Positions 30,787 through 33,987 of a stretch of DNA of 33,987 bases are shown piece by piece. The stretch is from positions 1 through 33,987 of the forward strand of contig CAMDQJ010000044.1 in NCBI GenBank assembly GCA_945905835.1, written 5' to 3'. The notes beneath the pieces were generated by a model. That model was not told the DNA's origin. It made no database searches and saw nothing but the letters and a program-made list of their open reading frames with translations. This stretch comes from Asaia bogorensis (lineage in GTDB: Bacteria; Pseudomonadota; Alphaproteobacteria; Reyranellales; Reyranellaceae). The position numbers and the translations under genes are program-made. The first letter of the stretch is position 1. Each line of letters starts with the position of its first letter.

Positions 30787-32424
30787 CTAGTCCCCTTTCG
30801 CCACGCCATCGCGGCGTGGATCGGCGGCCCCCTCCCAGCCGGCGCCAATACGCCGAATCCCGGTCAGCCCGCCATCATGCCGGCGGACTTGTACTTCATG
30901 GCCCATCGAGCGCAAGCGCTCGGCGAGCCCCGGCAAGGTGCCGCGATCCTCGAGCTCGGTCCCGCCGGTCAAATTGGCGACGCGCGGCAGAGCGAGGGCT
31001 TCCTGTACGGACAGGTTCCAATCGAGCATGCCGATCAAGGCATGCAGCGTATCGCCGATTATGCGGGGCCCGCCGGCCGAACCGAGCACCGCCACCAGCC
31101 GGCGCTCGCGGTCGAAGACGAAGGTCGGCGACATCGACGAGCGCGGCCGCTTGCCGGGCTGGACGCGGTTGGCGACCATCCGGCCGTCGATCTCAGGCTG
31201 GGCAGTGAAGTCGGTCAATTCGTTGTTGAGGAAGAAGCCGTAGGCCATCATCTGCGCCCCGAAGGGTGCTTCGATGGTCGTGGTGAAGGCGACGGCGTTG
31301 CCGAAGCGGTCGACGATACTGACGTGGCTGGTGCCGCGCTCGGGATAGCCGGGCGCCACAGGCGCCGGCGCCATGGCCCTATCCTCCGAAATGAGCTTGC
31401 GCCGCTCGCCGAGATAGACCGGCGCGAGGAGTCCCTTCACCGGAACATCGACGAAGGCGGGATCGCCGAGGTAGCGCGCGCGGTCTGCGAAGGCGAGCCG
31501 ACTCGCCTCGGCGATGAGATGCACGGCGCGCGGGCTGTTGGGCGCCTCGCGATGGAGTTCGAACGGCTCGAGCAAGCCCAGGATCTGCAGGATCGCCACG
31601 CCGCCCGAAGACGGCGGCGGCATGCCGCAAATCACCCAGATCCGATAGGGCCCGCACAGCACCTCGCGCTTGAGCGGGCGATAGGCCGCGATGTCGCTCA
31701 GCTCCATCGTCCCGGGTCGCTCATGCAGACGCACGCGCGCCACCATGTAGTCGGCAATCGGACCCTGAGCGAGCCCGCGCGATCCGCGTTCGGCAACGAA
31801 CTGCAGAGTCTCGGCCAGCGGCAGATTGACGACCCGTTCGCCCTGCCGCCGGGGGCTTCCGTCCGAATTGAAATAGATGGCGCGCGCCGCATTGTCCCTG
31901 GCCACCGACCTGAAGGTGGCGAGTGCGGTCGCCAGTCGTGGCGGCACGGCGAAGCCCTCGCGCGCGAGATCGATGGCCGGCTTGAACAGATCGGCCCAGG
32001 GCAGCTTGCCGCGCTCGCGATGGGCGAGCTCGAGCATGGCCACCGCGCCCGGCACGCCCACGGAGATGCCCGAGACGACGGCCTGGCGGAAATCGAGCGG
32101 CTGACCGTCGCTGCCGAGAAACATGCCGGGCGTCACGCCGGCCGGCGCGGTCTCGCGACCGTCATAGACGGTCATGCCGCCCGACTGCGCGTCGTAGTAG
32201 AGCAGGAAGCCGCCGCCGCCGATGCCAGAAGCCTGTGGCTCGACCACGCCCAGGACCATCTGCACGGCCACCGCGGCATCGACCGCCGTTCCGCCGCGAC
32301 GCAGCACCTCGAGACCGGCCTCGACCGCCAGGGGGGTTGCCGCCGCCACCATGGACTGTGGCGCCGCCTCAACCCGCCATGTCCCGAGCAGCGCAATCGC
32401 GGCCGCAAGGACGAAGCGCTTCAT
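30787..32424 (-). CDS. ggt: Gamma-glutamyltransferase
   Basis: A 545-aa exported enzyme that hydrolyses or transfers the gamma-glutamyl group of glutathione and related peptides in the periplasm. The signal peptide is MKRFVLAAAIALLGTWRVEA. The large-subunit part has GGTAVDAAVAVQMVLGVVEP, GIGGGGFLLYYD and DGRETAPAG. The precursor self-cleaves before Thr365 in RGTSHVSIVDRFGNAVAFT; the small-subunit part (181 aa) keeps FLNNELTDF, RSSMSPTFVFD and the oxyanion GSAGGPRI loop. Its start overlaps the tam stop by 4 bases and its stop is 2 bases before the RlmI-like gene, so it belongs to the long minus-strand unit. Released Cys-Gly-like dipeptides could feed the transporter and aminopeptidase downstream. 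Confidence 0.93.
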   Translation of the reverse strand: MKRFVLAAAIALLGTWRVEAAPQSMVAAATPLAVEAGLEVLRRGGTAVDAAVAVQMVLGVVEPQASGIGGGGFLLYYDAQSGGMTVYDGRETAPAGVTPGMFLGSDGQPLDFRQAVVSGISVGVPGAVAMLELAHRERGKLPWADLFKPAIDLAREGFAVPPRLATALATFRSVARDNAARAIYFNSDGSPRRQGERVVNLPLAETLQFVAERGSRGLAQGPIADYMVARVRLHERPGTMELSDIAAYRPLKREVLCGPYRIWVICGMPPPSSGGVAILQILGLLEPFELHREAPNSPRAVHLIAEASRLAFADRARYLGDPAFVDVPVKGLLAPVYLGERRKLISEDRAMAPAPVAPGYPERGTSHVSIVDRFGNAVAFTTTIEAPFGAQMMAYGFFLNNELTDFTAQPEIDGRMVANRVQPGKRPRSSMSPTFVFDRERRLVAVLGSAGGPRIIGDTLHALIGMLDWNLSVQEALALPRVANLTGGTELEDRGTLPGLAERLRSMGHEVQVRRHDGGLTGIRRIGAGWEGAADPRRDGVAKGD

Positions 32425-33215
32425 GCCCGGCGGGCGACGATGAACAGGCGGCGGAAGGGAAAGAGGGTGATGCCGTCGGTGCGCGTCGGATAGGCCTCAG
32501 CCAACATCCTGGCGTAGGTGGCGTAGAAGGCGGCGCCCTCCTTCTCGTCGAGCACCGCCATGTAGGGCCGCAGCCCGGTGCCGGCGGTGTACTGCGCCAC
32601 CGGATCCTTGCCGGTGAGCGGCTGCTGGTAGATCGATTCCCAGACTTCGAGATCGGAGCACAGTGGCTTCAGGACATCGTAATAGCGCGCCGGCTCGAAC
32701 ACCGGGCGGATGCTGCGCACCTTGTCGACCTTGTCCTTCCACGGTCCCGCCTCGAGCGCCGTGCGCATCAAGGCGTGCGAGGGCGCTTCGTGGTTGCGCG
32801 GCATCTGGATCGCAAGCTGGCCCCCCGACAGCAGCAGCTTCAGCAGGCCGGGGAAGAGATCGATATGGCCTTCGACCCATTGATAGGCGGCATTGCTGTA
32901 GAGGATGGACGGCGGCAAGCCGGGCTTGAAAGCCGCGAGATCGCCCCTGGTGAAGGTGACGCGCGGATCGGCCGTCTGGCTGCGCGCCTTGGCCAGCATC
33001 TCCTCGGAGGAGTCGATGCCGACAACGGGACTCTCCGGAAAGCGCTCAGCCAGGATGCGCGAGATGTTGCCGGGGCCGCAGCCGAGATCGTAGATCGCGT
33101 GGCCGGCGCGCGCACTATTCGCCGGATCTAGCCGGCCCATCAGGTCGAGCGCCGGCCGCATGCGGTGATCGGCGAACTTCAGATAGAGATTGGCGTCCCA
33201 GGTCGCGGATGTCAT
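32421..33215 (-). CDS. tam: Trans-aconitate 2-methyltransferase
   Basis: A 264-aa cytosolic SAM methyltransferase of the Tam family, which methylates trans-aconitate, an inhibitor of aconitase. The protein begins TWDANLYLKFADHRMRPALD (family start). The SAM motif is IYDLGCGPGNISRIL, then VVGIDSSEEMLAKAR and YSNAAYQWVEGH, followed by GGQLAIQMPRNHEAPSH. The frame is open 155 codons upstream into the next gene; the ATG at 33215 is chosen because it overlaps the stop of the carboxymuconolactone decarboxylase-like gene by 4 bases (ATGA) and gives the right length. It overlaps ggt by 4 at its end. Confidence 0.9.
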   Translation of the reverse strand: MTSATWDANLYLKFADHRMRPALDLMGRLDPANSARAGHAIYDLGCGPGNISRILAERFPESPVVGIDSSEEMLAKARSQTADPRVTFTRGDLAAFKPGLPPSILYSNAAYQWVEGHIDLFPGLLKLLLSGGQLAIQMPRNHEAPSHALMRTALEAGPWKDKVDKVRSIRPVFEPARYYDVLKPLCSDLEVWESIYQQPLTGKDPVAQYTAGTGLRPYMAVLDEKEGAAFYATYARMLAEAYPTRTDGITLFPFRRLFIVARRA

Positions 33216-33610
33216 TTCTGCTCGAATGCCTCGTCGATCGGCACGCGATAGGCTGTGGCGATCTTGTTGCCCTGCTGCGCCGCCAGCACGACGGCGATCA
33301 GCTCTTCGTGCATCTCCTCGGTCATGCCCTTCTTCGCAGCCATAGAACCGTGCGAGGAGATGCAGTAGTCGCATTGGTTGGCGAGACTGACGGCGAGATA
33401 AATAAGCTCCTTGGTGAGCGCGTCGAGCTTGCCCGGCGCCATCACCACGCGCATCTGCTCGGCGAAGCGCTCCATCACGGCGGGGTGCTTGGCCAGCGCC
33501 TTCCACACATTGTTGATCTTGGCCGGATCGACGTCGCGCCCCTTGGCGATGGCTTCCACCACCGCCTTGGCACGCGGGTTCATGTCCTTGTACTCGGTGA
33601 GTTTTGTCAT
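33212..33610 (-). CDS. Carboxymuconolactone decarboxylase-like (AhpD-type) protein
   Basis: A 132-aa all-helical protein of the CMD/AhpD superfamily. The redox motif Cys-x-x-Cys in NQCDYCISSHGSM, with its following His, is that of AhpD-like peroxidase partners, not of true carboxymuconolactone decarboxylases, which lack it. Other segments are LTKELIYLAVSLA and KGMTEEMHEELIAVVLA. Likely role is thiol-dependent peroxide reduction or electron transfer; partner unknown. It starts 2 bases after the PhbB-like stop and overlaps tam by 4, so it is co-transcribed with both. Confidence 0.9.
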   Translation of the reverse strand: MTKLTEYKDMNPRAKAVVEAIAKGRDVDPAKINNVWKALAKHPAVMERFAEQMRVVMAPGKLDALTKELIYLAVSLANQCDYCISSHGSMAAKKGMTEEMHEELIAVVLAAQQGNKIATAYRVPIDEAFEQK

Positions 33611-33612
33611 CC

Positions 33613-33987
33613 TCAGTACATATGCTGGCCGCCGTTGATCGACAACGTCGAGCCTGTGATGAAGCCGGCATCGTCGGCAATCAGGAACAGCACACCGCGT
33701 GCGATCTCGTCGGCCTTGCCGAGACGGCCGACCGGAATCTTGGCCACGATCTTCTCTAGCACATTGGCCGGCACGGCCGAGACCATGTCGGTGTCGGTGT
33801 AGCCCGGCGCGATGGCGTTGACGGTGATGCCCTTGGCGGCGCCCTCCTGCGCCAGCGCCTTGGTGAAGCCGTGGATGCCCGACTTGGCAGCGGCGTAGTT
33901 CACCTGGCCGTACTGGCCGTACTGGCCACCCTGGCCGTTGATCGATCCGATATTGACGATGCGGCCGAAGCCGCGCGTGTTCATGCC
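33613..33987 (-). CDS. phbB: PhbB-like acetoacetyl-CoA reductase (5' end outside window)
   Basis: The last 124 codons of an SDR, entering the window in frame. The tail [17 protein letters not shown], then [35 protein letters not shown] and [16 protein letters not shown] closely resembles acetoacetyl-CoA reductase of polyhydroxybutyrate synthesis, ending in the typical GGQHMY. The catalytic Tyr and Lys (NYAAAK) are kept. Between the Ser and Tyr sites a Gln-Tyr-Gly triplet is doubled through a 9-bp repeat (33905-33922). It is the first gene of the minus-strand run within the window. Confidence 0.88.
   Translation of the reverse strand, partial: GMNTRGFGRIVNIGSINGQGGQYGQYGQVNYAAAKSGIHGFTKALAQEGAAKGITVNAIAPGYTDTDMVSAVPANVLEKIVAKIPVGRLGKADEIARGVLFLIADDAGFITGSTLSINGGQHMY
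33905..33922. repeat. 9-bp direct duplication inside phbB
   Basis: TGGCCGTAC is repeated twice in tandem, encoding Gln-Tyr-Gly twice on the minus strand, and TGGCC returns twice more at the same 9-base period. It lengthens the loop before the catalytic Tyr by three residues. Confidence 0.75.

Noticed and set aside
30877..32493. 538-codon plus-strand ORF opposite ggt
   Set aside because: Antisense of a complete gamma-glutamyltransferase with intact catalytic residues.
33216..33680. N-terminal extension of Tam through the AhpD-like gene
   Set aside because: The upstream frame is a shadow of another gene; the ATG at 33215 gives the family start and a 4-base overlap.
1..33987. CRISPR arrays, IS elements, prophage genes or toxin-antitoxin pairs
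   Set aside because: No regularly spaced repeats, transposase, integrase or recognisable phage or toxin genes were found by reading both strands.

Overview
The window is dense, GC-rich, single-copy bacterial chromosome of alphaproteobacterial character. It holds Bug-family and peptide-type ABC binding proteins, an LLM flavin monooxygenase, several short-chain dehydrogenases, a TauD/TfdA dioxygenase, an alphaproteobacterial-type Zur box and a fused indolepyruvate:ferredoxin oxidoreductase. A Rhodospirillales/Reyranella-like soil or freshwater organism is my best guess; this is inference from gene content, not a search. There is no phage, integrase, IS element or CRISPR array.

Layout. 1-2394: 3' part of the indolepyruvate:ferredoxin oxidoreductase. 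2556-5502: YqgE/AlgH protein, type II peroxiredoxin with a clean terminator, and two convergent SDRs, one lacking the catalytic Tyr. 5512-7409: MFS transporter divergent from its likely TetR regulator, with two near-identical 16-bp palindromes between them. 7451-7527: tRNA-Arg(ACG). 7849-9963: lipoprotein, DUF4864 protein, EamA transporter. 9995-14587: a scarred stretch. An LLM monooxygenase, and an amidase with a small coupled partner, sit among gene fragments (acetyltransferase, methyltransferase, OppD-like ATPase, SLBB export protein, universal stress protein). 14615-15459: NHL-repeat protein broken by one frameshift.

15716-19551: metal region. A cytosolic His-rich protein built from two 35-residue repeats is followed by a Zur box and a tightly overlapping operon: COG0523 GTPase, DUF1826 protein, second COG0523 GTPase, 81-aa unknown. 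Right behind it lies an iron-type alcohol dehydrogenase reduced to its two ends. 19548-19962: another scar (M20 peptidase and histidine kinase tails). 19996-23320: small unknown protein, YghO-like protein, Bug-type binding protein, TauD-like dioxygenase, then a large imperfect hairpin.

23457-33987, all on the minus strand with gaps of 33 nt or less or overlaps: PhbB-like reductase (cut by the window edge), carboxymuconolactone decarboxylase-like protein, Tam, gamma-glutamyltransferase, RlmI-like methyltransferase, P1-family aminopeptidase, Tat-exported peptide-binding protein, two peptide permeases (no ATPase genes), DUF5993 miniprotein, DsbB and an ABC binding protein. Gamma-glutamyltransferase, the P1 aminopeptidase and the peptide transporter suggest salvage of gamma-glutamyl or short peptides.

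The most interesting themes are the zinc-starvation operon with its deleted Fe-ADH, the His-rich protein beside it, and the three back-to-back deletion scars that join C-terminal gene fragments.
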